This document shows, piece by piece, positions 16,620 through 25,107 of a DNA stretch of 54,606 nt. The stretch comes from Lachnospiraceae bacterium (GTDB lineage Bacteria > Bacillota > Clostridia > Lachnospirales > Lachnospiraceae): positions 1 through 54,606 of the forward strand of contig JAFUMV010000057.1 of NCBI GenBank assembly GCA_017482485.1. Reading direction: 5' to 3'. Position 1 is the first letter of the stretch. Every line of letters starts with the position of its first letter. The notes below the pieces were generated by a model. It ran no database searches and was not told the DNA's origin. It saw nothing but the letters and a program-made list of their open reading frames with translations. A program made the position numbers and the translations under genes.

Positions 16620-18422
16620 ATGGCAAAGTGGTTTGTTGCCGCCAAACGGGCGGATTTTAATAAAATAGCGCAGGAGTTCGGAATCAGTCCGGTGCTTGCC
16701 AGAATTATCAGAAACCGCGATATCGTCGGAGATGAACAGATCCGAAAGTATTTATATGGGACAATCGACGAACTTTATGATCCATGGCTGCTGAAGGGGA
16801 TGAAAGAGGCTGTCGCCATTCTGGAGCAGAAAATAAAGGACGGGGAGAAAATCCGGATTATCGGTGATTATGATGCAGATGGTGTCTGTTCCACGTTTAT
16901 CTTAAAAAGAGGACTGGAATATTGTGGTGCGATTGTGGATACGGCAATTCCGCATCGGATGAAGGATGGCTATGGCCTGAATGAACATCTGGTGGAAGAG
17001 GCACAAAAAGATGGCGTGGACACCATTGTGACCTGTGATAACGGCATTGCGGCAAAGGATCAGATCGCACTGGCAAAATCCATGGGAATGACTGTGGTGG
17101 TGACGGATCATCATGAAATTCCCTATGAAGAAGTCATAGCAAAGGACTCGGGAGAAACGAGACGGAAATACATTCTGCCGCCGGCGGATGCAGTCATCGA
17201 CCCCAAACAACCGGGATGTGAATATCCCTTTCAGGAAATCTGCGGTGCTGTAGTGGCTTTTAAACTGATGCAGTGCTTTTTCCAAGAGAAAGGATTGCCG
17301 GCTTTGGGGAAAAACGGTGTACTGGATGAACTGCTGGAATTCGCAGCCTTTGCCACCATCTGTGATGTGATGCAGCTGCAGGACGAGAATCGGATTCTGG
17401 TGAGACATGGGCTTGCACTGATGCAGAACAGTAAAAATGCAGGGCTGAAAGCGCTCATGGAAGTAAACGGAATTCTTCCATCCATGAAGGGAAAGAAGCT
17501 GGGAGCTTTTCATATCGGTTTTGTGCTGGGCCCTTGTCTGAATGCGTCCGGAAGACTGGACACCGCCGGCAGGGCGCTGGAATTACTGGAATCCAAAACC
17601 AGAGAAGAGGCGATTCCGAAAGCGGCTTTTTTAAAACAGTTAAATGACAGCCGTAAGGAAATGACGGAGCGTTTTGTAGAAGAGGCTGCAGCGCTGATCG
17701 AAAACAGCAGCTTAAAGGAAGATCGCGTGCTGGTGGTATTTCTGCCGGATTGTCATGAAAGCATTGCCGGAATAATCGCCGGGAGAATCCGGGAGAGGTA
17801 TTATAAACCAACCTTTGTTCTGACCTACAGTGAGGAAGGGGTGAAAGGTTCCGCGCGTTCCATAGAGGGCTATCATATTTATGAGGAAATGACAAAATGC
17901 CGGCACTATTTTACAAAATACGGCGGGCACAAAATGGCAGCCGGATTGTCCATGGAAGAAGAGAACGTGGAGGCTTTTCGAAAAGAGATAAATGATCTTT
18001 GCAGTCTGACAGAGGATGATATGGAAGAGCGGGTTCATATCGATGTGCCGATGCCGGTTTCCTATGTGAATTTTTCGCTGGTGGAAGAACTGGAGCTTCT
18101 CGAGCCCTTTGGAACGGGGAATGCGAAGCCTGTGTTTGCTCAGAAGGATCTGCTTTTTCTATCAGCGAGAGTGCTTGGAAAAAATGGCAATGCAATTCGT
18201 TTTACGGTGATGGATGATCAGGATAAGTGTTGGGAGATGATGTATTTTGGAAACAGAGATGCGTTTGATTCCTGTGTGGAAAAAAAGTATGGAAAAATTG
18301 CCGTGGAGAGACTTTATGAGCAAAAAGGTTCCGGAATCCGACTGAATGTGGTATACTATCCTGGAATAAATACGTATCAGGGAAATACCAGGCTGCAGCT
18401 TGTTTTGCAGCAGTTTATGTAA
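16620..18422 (+). CDS. recJ: Single-stranded-DNA-specific 5'-3' exonuclease RecJ
   Basis: RecJ degrades single-stranded DNA from the 5' end in recombination and mismatch repair. The 600-residue protein has the DHH-family metal motifs IIGDYDADGVCS (about residue 82) and VVVTDHHEIP (about 160), a DHHA1 region with GSARSIEGYHIYEEM and KYGGHKMAAGLS, and a C-terminal OB-fold-like part. The length is normal for Firmicutes. The start at 16620 follows GAAGGGG. A sugar kinase gene follows after only 12 bases. Confidence 0.95.
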   Translation: MAKWFVAAKRADFNKIAQEFGISPVLARIIRNRDIVGDEQIRKYLYGTIDELYDPWLLKGMKEAVAILEQKIKDGEKIRIIGDYDADGVCSTFILKRGLEYCGAIVDTAIPHRMKDGYGLNEHLVEEAQKDGVDTIVTCDNGIAAKDQIALAKSMGMTVVVTDHHEIPYEEVIAKDSGETRRKYILPPADAVIDPKQPGCEYPFQEICGAVVAFKLMQCFFQEKGLPALGKNGVLDELLEFAAFATICDVMQLQDENRILVRHGLALMQNSKNAGLKALMEVNGILPSMKGKKLGAFHIGFVLGPCLNASGRLDTAGRALELLESKTREEAIPKAAFLKQLNDSRKEMTERFVEEAAALIENSSLKEDRVLVVFLPDCHESIAGIIAGRIRERYYKPTFVLTYSEEGVKGSARSIEGYHIYEEMTKCRHYFTKYGGHKMAAGLSMEEENVEAFRKEINDLCSLTEDDMEERVHIDVPMPVSYVNFSLVEELELLEPFGTGNAKPVFAQKDLLFLSARVLGKNGNAIRFTVMDDQDKCWEMMYFGNRDAFDSCVEKKYGKIAVERLYEQKGSGIRLNVVYYPGINTYQGNTRLQLVLQQFM

Positions 18423-18434
18423 GGGGGACACTTT

Positions 18435-19361
18435 ATGATTCTGACTGTGACATTGAATCCGGCAATTGACAAAACCTATCGGACAGGCCAGTTGATTACC
18501 GGGCATGTGAACCGGATGTCCGAAATGGAGAACATTCCCGGAGGAAAAGGCATCAATGTAAGTAAAATATTATGTTGTTATGGCTGTTCTGTAACAGCAA
18601 CGGGTTTTCTGGGCGGTTATACGGGACGATGGATCGAAGAGCGGATACAGCAGCTGGGCATGGAATGTGCTTTTGTGAATACCGCAGGTGATACCCGCTG
18701 CAGCATGAATATTATAGCGGACAATGGCTATGTGACGGAAATTCTGGAACCGGGCCCGATGATTTCTGACGAAGAACAACGGTGTTTTCTGAAACGGTAT
18801 GCCGAATTGGTAAAAAAATGTGAGTTGGTTGTTTTGTCCGGAAGCATTGCGCCTGGGCTGCCTGTGAATACTTATACGGAATTAATTGATATTGCTTCAA
18901 AGTGGGGCAGGAAAGTGATTCTGGATGCCAGCGGTGAGGCGCTGAAGTTCGGAGTTGAAGCAAAGCCCTGGCTGGTAAAGCCCAATCGGCAGGAGCTGGA
19001 GTATCTTGTAGGACACCGCTGCAGCGGTCAGGATGAGATTCTCGAAGCAGCGGATATTCTGCTGGAAAAAGGCATTACTTATGTGGCAGTTACCGTAGGG
19101 GACAAAGGAATGTATCTGTTAAGCAGAAATCGACGTCTTTTTGCCAGAGCGCCGAAGGTGAAAGTGCTCAATACCGTAGGCTGCGGTGATAGTGCATGTG
19201 CATCGTTTGCGATGTCTGCTCTTCGTGAGAAAAGCATGGAATGGATGATCCGGCATGCGGTTGCCGTTTCTTCCGCACATGCCACTACAATGGAGAACGG
19301 CTGTCTTCCGCTGGATCTTGTGGAAGAACTGTTTGAACAGGTTTGGGTGGAGAACATTTAA
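18435..19361 (+). CDS. PfkB family hexose-phosphate kinase (1-phosphofructokinase/tagatose-6-P kinase type)
   Basis: This 308-residue cytosolic kinase phosphorylates a sugar phosphate such as fructose 1-phosphate or tagatose 6-phosphate. The opening MILTVTLNPAIDKTY and GGKGINVSKIL are typical of FruK/LacC, and NTVGCGDSACASFA carries the PfkB signature with the catalytic Asp. GGGGG precedes the ATG. It is unusual for it to sit alone behind recJ with no PTS or aldolase gene nearby, so the substrate is uncertain. Confidence 0.9.
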   Translation: MILTVTLNPAIDKTYRTGQLITGHVNRMSEMENIPGGKGINVSKILCCYGCSVTATGFLGGYTGRWIEERIQQLGMECAFVNTAGDTRCSMNIIADNGYVTEILEPGPMISDEEQRCFLKRYAELVKKCELVVLSGSIAPGLPVNTYTELIDIASKWGRKVILDASGEALKFGVEAKPWLVKPNRQELEYLVGHRCSGQDEILEAADILLEKGITYVAVTVGDKGMYLLSRNRRLFARAPKVKVLNTVGCGDSACASFAMSALREKSMEWMIRHAVAVSSAHATTMENGCLPLDLVEELFEQVWVENI

Positions 19362-19467
19362 AGATTTTGAAACGGGAGAGTAAAGTGACAGGTGCAGAAT
19401 GAAGGAAATAAGAATTTTTCATCTGAACTTTATAAGTTTTAGAAGATTTTTATAAATTGTACATATT

Positions 19468-19496
19468 TTGCACACATTTATTGGATAATATATATA
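19468..19496 (+). promoter_or_regulatory. Candidate promoter of small RNA
   Basis: TTGCAC (19468-19473) and TATATA (19491-19496) are separated by 17 bases in an AT-rich stretch. Transcription would begin near 19502. Confidence 0.5.
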
Positions 19497-19499
19497 TCA

Positions 19500-19578
19500 G
19501 ATAGTTGAACAACTCACTATCTCCCCCCTCATAAGAAAATGAAAAGCCTCGCATCGGAATGCGGGGCTTTTCATTTTG
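19500..19578 (+). ncRNA. Candidate small regulatory RNA with C-rich single-stranded segment
   Basis: The segment has a first hairpin GATAGT...ACTATC (19500-19521), then an unpaired CTCCCCCCTC (19521-19530), then a 17-bp terminator hairpin with a T-rich tail (19538-19577). A promoter-like pair lies upstream. Total length would be about 75-80 nt. Unpaired UCCCC segments that pair with Shine-Dalgarno sites are a hallmark of Gram-positive sRNAs such as RoxS/RsaE. No reading frame fits. It could instead be only the 3' end of the upstream transcript. Confidence 0.5.
19538..19577 (+). terminator. Strong rho-independent terminator
   Basis: A 17-bp stem begins AATGAAAAGCCTCGCAT on the 5' side, closes a CGGA tetraloop and ends in ATTTT. 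It terminates either the small RNA or the recJ-kinase transcript. Confidence 0.9.
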
Positions 19579-19664
19579 GTTGCATTACAGCAGGCTTTAG
19601 GATACAATAAACGCAGATGCGGTTGGTTTTATTTTTTAAATAAATCGGAATGGGAGAATGCAGA

Positions 19665-21800
19665 ATGCGCCCTGGATTGATAAAGAAGATTTTGATGATT
19701 TTTGCTGTGGCATTACTGATTGAAATGACAGTATGTCAGTTTTCCTTTTGGAGCACATTGACAAAAAAATGGGAGGATGTGACGCAAAAGGCTGAGAAAG
19801 TATACCATTATGTGGCAATGGAAGAGATGGAGAGTTTGTCGGGAGGAAAAGAGGATACCTACGTCGATGACTCCGGTTATCTGCATGTGCCGGAAGGTGC
19901 CATGCTGCTTCGGCTTGTGGATCTGAACAGTGATGTGAATCGCATTCATCTGGATGTGGATATTCCGGAAGGATATCTGGTCAAAGTGACCGTTTTTGCC
20001 CAGGATGAGGGAAATACATATCTTTATCAGCTGGGGGAAGGAAGAGTTTTGCTTCGGGGTGTTACAGAGAACAACTGGCTGAAAATTTATCCTTACGGCG
20101 AAGTGAAGAATCTTTACCTGCGTTTGGAAACCGCTGATTTTGACGGTAATGCTGCTGCCGGAAGAATGGGAGAGCTGGTTTGTAATGTGAATGGGGTTTT
20201 CTTAAACGGAAGAATGCCGTTTCGCATACAGCTGCTGCGGGTATTTGTGATCGCCGCCCTTCTTGGCTTATGCAGCTTATTTCGTGAAAAAAGTGCTTTT
20301 GTCCATATGCCTTTTATATCAGAAAACAGGATCGGTACGCGGAAAAGAAAGCTGGTGTTATTGGTCTTTACTGCCGCTTTGGTGCTGATTGCTTTTTATT
20401 TTGTACGGGTAAATCCAGCCTGTCAGAAAAATCTGGCGCTTCACCATGCTCAGTATCAGGAGCTGGCCCGGTCTTTGTCTGAGGGCAGAGTGGACGTGGG
20501 AGAAGGGGATATTCGGCTTCGGGAAGTGAATAATCCATATGATACCATAAATTTACAGGCCAATCAGATTCCTTATCTGGCAGATTATGCTTATTATGAG
20601 GGAAAATATTACGTGTATTTCGGAATCGTGCCGGAACTGATGCTGTATCTGCCTTACTATCTGCTTACAGGTCGGGACCTGCCAAATTACTGGGCCGTAT
20701 ACGTTTATTTTGCCGGCTTCATCGCTGCATCTTCTTGGCTTGTTTACGAGCTGATGAAGCGATATTTTCCGAAGGCCCCCTTTTTTCTGCATGGAATAGG
20801 TGTGCTGATGCTTTGCGGCAGTTATTCCTATTTTTATCTGCTGATTCGGCCGGATCTGTATCACGTGCCGATCGCTGCGTCTCTGATGTTTGCCTCTGCA
20901 GGAATTGCATCTTATATGGCAGGCTTAAACAGAGGCAGGAAAAGAAATCTTCTGTTTGCGGCGGGCTCTTTATGTATGGCACTGACGGCCGGATGTCGGC
21001 CGCAATTTCTGGTCTTTTTGTTTCCGGCCCTGCTGTTTGTGGGAGCGGAGCTTTGCAGAGAAAAAAAAGAGCAGGGAGTGCAAAAACCCATGGGGGCGGT
21101 TCTTGGCGGCCGCAGAGGAATGAAAATGTGTGCCTGTCTGGCACTGCCTTACATGATGGTTGCCGCTGCAGTCATGTACTATAATATGATTCGTTTCGGT
21201 TCTCCCTTTGATTTTGGGGCAACCTATAGTATGACCAGCAACGATATGACGCACAGAGGCTTTAATGTGGAGCGGATTTTATATGGGATCTGGTATTTTC
21301 TCTTTCAGCTGCCCAGACTGGAGGCGAATTTCCCTTATCTTCGCAGTGCGGAAATCGCTACGGATTATCTTGGAAAAATGGTCAGCGAGAGCTGTTTTGG
21401 CGGTATTTTTGCCTGCAGTATGCTGGTTTGGCCGGTATTTGGAATGCGGATATTGCAAAAAGAATCCTCTCAAAAAGGTCTTTGGGTCTTCAGTGCGGGA
21501 ACAGCGGCCGCTGCATTGATTATCTGCATGGCAGATGCCACCGGAGCCGGCATTTTACAGCGCTACAGCGCCGATATTTCCTTCGGCCTGTTTCTGGCGG
21601 CTTTTCCGGTTTTGCTCAGAATTTGTAAATGGGCAAAAGAAAAGAAAATATACAGAGCTTTTCTGATATGGATCAGGGCTGCAGTATTGCTGCATTTGGC
21701 GTTTCTTGCATTGATTTTAGTCAATACAGACAGCAGCGTGAATTTGCTTAGAGGAAATCCTGAGCTGTTTTATAAGTTGTGTGCTCTCATGCGGTGGTGA
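19665..21800 (+). CDS. Large polytopic membrane protein, GT-C glycosyltransferase-like
   Basis: This 711-residue membrane protein is not firmly identified. It has one N-terminal helix (residues 5-28), an extracytoplasmic beta-rich domain of about 150 residues, then ten or more hydrophobic helices with YFGIVPELMLYLPYYLLTG in the middle. This layout resembles GT-C lipid-linked sugar transferases, but no clear catalytic motif is visible. The start at 19665 follows GGGAGAA; an ATG at 19650 precedes that site. Only seven bases separate it from an acyltransferase, and a secreted SGNH hydrolase follows, so a role in building or modifying a surface glycan is inferred. Confidence 0.65.
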   Translation: MRPGLIKKILMIFAVALLIEMTVCQFSFWSTLTKKWEDVTQKAEKVYHYVAMEEMESLSGGKEDTYVDDSGYLHVPEGAMLLRLVDLNSDVNRIHLDVDIPEGYLVKVTVFAQDEGNTYLYQLGEGRVLLRGVTENNWLKIYPYGEVKNLYLRLETADFDGNAAAGRMGELVCNVNGVFLNGRMPFRIQLLRVFVIAALLGLCSLFREKSAFVHMPFISENRIGTRKRKLVLLVFTAALVLIAFYFVRVNPACQKNLALHHAQYQELARSLSEGRVDVGEGDIRLREVNNPYDTINLQANQIPYLADYAYYEGKYYVYFGIVPELMLYLPYYLLTGRDLPNYWAVYVYFAGFIAASSWLVYELMKRYFPKAPFFLHGIGVLMLCGSYSYFYLLIRPDLYHVPIAASLMFASAGIASYMAGLNRGRKRNLLFAAGSLCMALTAGCRPQFLVFLFPALLFVGAELCREKKEQGVQKPMGAVLGGRRGMKMCACLALPYMMVAAAVMYYNMIRFGSPFDFGATYSMTSNDMTHRGFNVERILYGIWYFLFQLPRLEANFPYLRSAEIATDYLGKMVSESCFGGIFACSMLVWPVFGMRILQKESSQKGLWVFSAGTAAAALIICMADATGAGILQRYSADISFGLFLAAFPVLLRICKWAKEKKIYRAFLIWIRAAVLLHLAFLALILVNTDSSVNLLRGNPELFYKLCALMRW

Positions 21801-21807
21801 GGACGGG

Positions 21808-22776
21808 ATGAAGGAAAGAAATGTTTTTTTGACCAAAAATCAGTCGCTGGCATTGCGCGGGATCGGGATTATTTTGGTCATCATGTCTCATTATGCGGTT
21901 TGGTTTGCCGAGCTTATTCCGAATGAAAGCCTTCAATACGGAATGACCCGTTTGGGCGTTTATGGAGTGGACATCTTTTTGGCCGCATCCGGATATGGGC
22001 TTGTGAAAAGTGTGGCAGGAAAAAAGCCGGGGATTTCATTTGTCTGGGGACGGCTGAAAAATACCTGGCTGCCCTATCTGGTGATTGTGGGACTGATGGA
22101 AGCATTCGCCGGCGGATTTGCTTGTGTAAAAGACTGGTACCAATATCTGAGCGGATATGATTACTGGTTTATCCGGAATATTCTTGTTTTTTATATTATG
22201 TTTCTGGGGATCTGGAAACTGTTTTCAAATGTTCACATCAGAAGCATTTTGCTGACAGCCGCAGTTTTTTTATATTCCTGGTGGTTGGTTACTATAGGAA
22301 GAGCAGATTTCTGGTATGTGTCGAATATTGCGTTTGTTTTGGGAATATTGGCGGCACAATATGAAAAGCAGCTGCTGCGCTGGTGCGGTTATGCGTATGG
22401 GCTGCAGATGATGATTTTGACAATTTTTGTATTTGTAATCGTAAAAAGCGGAGTGGATGCCCGGCTGATTCCCCCTTCGCCATCGGACAAAATAGTTTAT
22501 GGTGTGTTGGCAAGCGGCGTGTGGACACTATTTGCGGTACAGCTGGCAAAAATGCTGCCCGACCGTATGAGAATGTTGCCGTTTTTGGGCCGGATTTCAC
22601 TGGAACTGTATTTGACCCATACATTTTTATATTACAGAGTCATTAACAGCCTGACGGAAATGGATAAAATATGGCAGGGAATCCTGGCTGTTTTGTTGAC
22701 GATTGTCATTTCAGGGCTGATTCATGAAGGATTTACCCGTTTATTGAATAGAATATTTCCCGCGGGCGGGAAGTAG
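21808..22776 (+). CDS. Acyltransferase 3 family membrane protein
   Basis: This 322-residue integral membrane O-acyltransferase is of the OafA/NolL type. The N-terminal KNQSLALRGIGIILVIMSHYAVW holds the usual Arg and His of the first helices, and a late FLGRISLELYLTHTFLYYR matches the conserved C-terminal helix. Such enzymes move acetyl or similar groups across the membrane onto glycans. The start at 21808 follows TGAGGACGGG. It is probably co-transcribed with the membrane protein upstream and the SGNH hydrolase downstream, which often acts as the second step of O-acylation. Confidence 0.85.
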   Translation: MKERNVFLTKNQSLALRGIGIILVIMSHYAVWFAELIPNESLQYGMTRLGVYGVDIFLAASGYGLVKSVAGKKPGISFVWGRLKNTWLPYLVIVGLMEAFAGGFACVKDWYQYLSGYDYWFIRNILVFYIMFLGIWKLFSNVHIRSILLTAAVFLYSWWLVTIGRADFWYVSNIAFVLGILAAQYEKQLLRWCGYAYGLQMMILTIFVFVIVKSGVDARLIPPSPSDKIVYGVLASGVWTLFAVQLAKMLPDRMRMLPFLGRISLELYLTHTFLYYRVINSLTEMDKIWQGILAVLLTIVISGLIHEGFTRLLNRIFPAGGK

Positions 22777-22829
22777 GATCGGACTCTAAGTGAGAATGCT
22801 GCATCAGGGCAGCAGAAAGTGAGAAGAAT

Positions 22830-23867
22830 ATGAGAAAGTTAAAAAAAACAGGGAAACTTTTGCTCGCATTGACTGTTGCTGTGATGCTGGCAGTAAGTGT
22901 AAAAACGCAGGCAAAAGCTGCGCAGAATGAGGCTGTAACTGCGGCCTTTATTCAGATGCCCGGTTTTGTGGTGGAACAGTGGAGTGCCCCGCGGGTGATG
23001 CATGTGTATAAAAATGCTCAGGTTTATGTACTTCCGACAAAGCAGGCGCAGAAGCTGGGCAGTGTAACAGAGGGGCAGTATGTGAATGCCTGGGGCCAGA
23101 CGGATACCGGCTGGTATTTTATTGAATGTGCAGGAACACTTGGCTATGTCAGATATGAGGCGGCGGCCTTTGTGACAGCAGAGCAGGCCGCAGCCCAGGC
23201 CAAGGCAGCGGCCCAGGCTCAGGCAGCGGCCCAGGCTCAGGCAGCGGCCCAGGCTCAGGCAGCGGCTCAGGCCCAGGCGGCAGCCCAGGCTCAGGCAGCA
23301 GCCCAGGCTCAGGCAGTGGCTCAGGCCCAGGCGGCAGCATTGGCGCAGCAGCCTGCTGTGGCGGCGCCAATCGTCTTCATCGGAGATTCCCGTATGGTCA
23401 CATTAAAGGACGCGGTAGAGAGAAATCTGGGGGCATGTCCTGCCGCCGTGGTGGCAAAGAACGGAAGTCGATACGAGTGGCTTCATGATACCGGAATACC
23501 GCAGGCGGATAAGATTATCGGAAAAGGAACAAAAATTGTGATCAATATGGGGGTAAACGATCTTTCTCATGCAGACCAGTATGCGAAAGATATCAATGCC
23601 TGGGCTGCAGTATGGAGTGCCAGAGGAGCAACTGTTTATTATGCATCCGTAAATCCTGTTTATGCCAACAGCCATGGCATGACAGAAGAAAAAGTGACAA
23701 ACTTTAATAATCGCCTGCATGCCCAGCTGATTCCGCAGATTATCTGGCTGGACAGCAACACTTATTTAAAGCAGCATGGTGTTCATTCAAATGACGGCAT
23801 ACATTATAAGGACGACACGAATCTGATTCTGTTTCATTATTATATGTCAATGATCGGAGCTGTCTGA
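22830..23867 (+). CDS. Secreted SGNH/GDSL hydrolase with SH3-like domain and Ala-Gln repeat
   Basis: This 345-residue exported protein has a signal peptide (residues 1-31, ending near TQAKAA) and an SH3-like domain (about 50-108, HVYKNAQVYVLPTKQAQKLGSV). A low-complexity stretch of (AQAQAA) hexapeptides spans about 119-171. An SGNH esterase-like domain follows, with GDSRMVTL (nucleophile Ser), INMGVNDLS and DGIHYKDD (Asp and His). AGAAG precedes the ATG. It could add or remove acyl groups on a surface glycan together with the acyltransferase directly upstream. The SH3-like domain may bind the cell wall. Confidence 0.85.
   Translation: MRKLKKTGKLLLALTVAVMLAVSVKTQAKAAQNEAVTAAFIQMPGFVVEQWSAPRVMHVYKNAQVYVLPTKQAQKLGSVTEGQYVNAWGQTDTGWYFIECAGTLGYVRYEAAAFVTAEQAAAQAKAAAQAQAAAQAQAAAQAQAAAQAQAAAQAQAAAQAQAVAQAQAAALAQQPAVAAPIVFIGDSRMVTLKDAVERNLGACPAAVVAKNGSRYEWLHDTGIPQADKIIGKGTKIVINMGVNDLSHADQYAKDINAWAAVWSARGATVYYASVNPVYANSHGMTEEKVTNFNNRLHAQLIPQIIWLDSNTYLKQHGVHSNDGIHYKDDTNLILFHYYMSMIGAV
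23185..23349 (+). repeat. 18-bp in-frame tandem repeat (about 8-9 units)
   Basis: The unit GCCCAGGCTCAGGCAGCG repeats with synonymous variation and encodes Ala-Gln hexapeptides in the SGNH protein linker. Unit gain or loss would keep the frame and change only linker length. Confidence 0.9.
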
Positions 23868-23920
23868 AAAGAAAAACGCAGAAGGAACCTTTTACAGCAT
23901 AGCTGCATATGATAAAAAAA

Positions 23921-23999
23921 GTAGCTGCTGCCCTTTTTGCCTCGCCGGTTGATGGCAGGTGTCGCAGTTACAAAAAAAGATAATGCCCGGCTTATGGGC
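23921..23999 (+). promoter_or_regulatory. Structured leader of ylmC
   Basis: GTAGCTGC pairs with GCAGTTAC (23964-23971), with an inner TGCC/GGCA. A second hairpin, GCCC/GGGC (23985-23999), lies just before the CGGAG ribosome site. No T-run follows either. It does not match a riboswitch class that I recognise. Confidence 0.35.
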
Positions 24000-24013
24000 G
24001 AAACGGAGTCTAT

Positions 24014-24244
24014 ATGCTGTTTTCGGAACTGAAATGCAAAGAAGTTGTGAATCTGAGAGACTGCAGAAGAATGGGACATGTGACGGACTTTGAATTTGAC
24101 GAATGTACAGGATGCATCATCAAAATCATCGTTCCCGGTGTCAACCGCTGGAAAAGCCTTTTTAACTGTGATACCGACTATGTGATCTGCTATCCTGACA
24201 TCAAACAAATCGGTCCGGACATCATTCTCGTAGACGTACCGTAA
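24014..24244 (+). CDS. YlmC/YmxH family sporulation protein
   Basis: This 76-residue PRC-barrel-like protein has the family features FSELKCKEVVNLRDCRRMGHVTD and CTGCIIKIIVPG. It is found in spore-forming Firmicutes, where members have been linked to sporulation. CGGAG precedes the ATG. It stands between the surface-glycan module and nrdR, without obvious operon partners. Confidence 0.9.
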   Translation: MLFSELKCKEVVNLRDCRRMGHVTDFEFDECTGCIIKIIVPGVNRWKSLFNCDTDYVICYPDIKQIGPDIILVDVP

Positions 24245-24348
24245 TTTTCGGTTACTGAACGCTTGGATTTTGCGATTCCATAAACCTGTTACGGTTCGCT
24301 CTGTCCACAGTAATCTGATACGTACGGCGCGTTCCGTCCTGGCTGCAG

Positions 24349-24377
24349 TTGACGTGAACGCGTTTTTTCGATATAAT
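24349..24377 (+). promoter_or_regulatory. Promoter of nrdR
   Basis: TTGACG (24349-24354) and TATAAT (24372-24377) are separated by 17 bases. A leader of about 100 nt follows, with ATGCTG/CAGCAT enclosing a CCCCGGGG palindrome. Confidence 0.85.
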
Positions 24378-24485
24378 TTTACCTATGGGAAAGGTTCAGG
24401 ATCTGTACACTGATGCTGGAATACCCGGCGTCCCCGGGGCAGCATGCAGCCTGCACCGAGTGTGACAACAGAAGGAGGAACTGAT

Positions 24486-24944
24486 ATGAAATGTCCATTT
24501 TGCGGTCATGAGAATACGAGGGTTATTGACTCCAGACCTTCCGATGAGAATAATTCCATCAGAAGACGGCGTGTCTGTGACGAATGCCAGAAGCGTTTTA
24601 CCACTTATGAAAAGATCGAAACAATTCCGTTAATTGTGATCAAAAAGGACAACAACCGGGAATCCTATGATCGTGCTAAAATTGAAGCAGGCGTACTTCG
24701 TGCCTGTCACAAGCGTCCCGTCAGTGTCAATGAGATCAATCGCCTGATCGACGAAGTGGAAACAGAGCTTTTTTCCAGGGAAGAAAAGGAAATTCCAAGC
24801 GCGGTGATCGGAGAACTGGTGATGGACAAGCTAAAGAACCTGGAAGCCGTTGCATATGTGCGTTTCGCATCTGTTTACAGAGAGTTTAAGGACATCAACA
24901 CCTTCATGGATGAATTGAAGAAGGTTATCGAAAAAGAAAAATAG
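24486..24944 (+). CDS. nrdR: Transcriptional repressor NrdR
   Basis: This 152-residue regulator represses ribonucleotide reductase genes in response to ATP and dATP. It has an N-terminal zinc ribbon (CPFCGHENTRVIDSR...CDECQKRF) and an ATP-cone domain from about residue 49 (IVIKKDNNRESYDRAKIEAGVLRAC). The start at 24486 follows AGGAGG. The length is standard. No nrd gene lies in the window. Confidence 0.97.
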   Translation: MKCPFCGHENTRVIDSRPSDENNSIRRRRVCDECQKRFTTYEKIETIPLIVIKKDNNRESYDRAKIEAGVLRACHKRPVSVNEINRLIDEVETELFSREEKEIPSAVIGELVMDKLKNLEAVAYVRFASVYREFKDINTFMDELKKVIEKEK

Positions 24945-24964
24945 ATAAAAATTTAACAAAGACC

Positions 24965-24993
24965 TTGCATTTTGGCAAAAGATTGTATACAAT
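24965..24993 (+). promoter_or_regulatory. Promoter of peptide ABC importer operon
   Basis: TTGCAT (24965-24970) and TACAAT (24988-24993) are separated by 17 bases, leaving a leader of about 110 nt before the binding-protein gene. Confidence 0.75.
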
Positions 24994-25107
24994 AACTTCG
25001 GCGGTAAGAGGGAACGGACTCATCGCGTGTGTTCTAATAGAAAACAGGCACATTTAATAAGCCGTTACCCGCAAACTGAAAATTTCATATTGAAAAAGGA
25101 GAGACAC

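Noticed and set aside
23185-23349. Tandem repeat as a CRISPR array
   Set aside because: Units are contiguous 18-mers without spacers and lie in an open frame.
24378-24485. nrdR leader as a cobalamin or other riboswitch
   Set aside because: It has a GC palindrome and an enclosing stem, but none of the conserved boxes of classes that I know.
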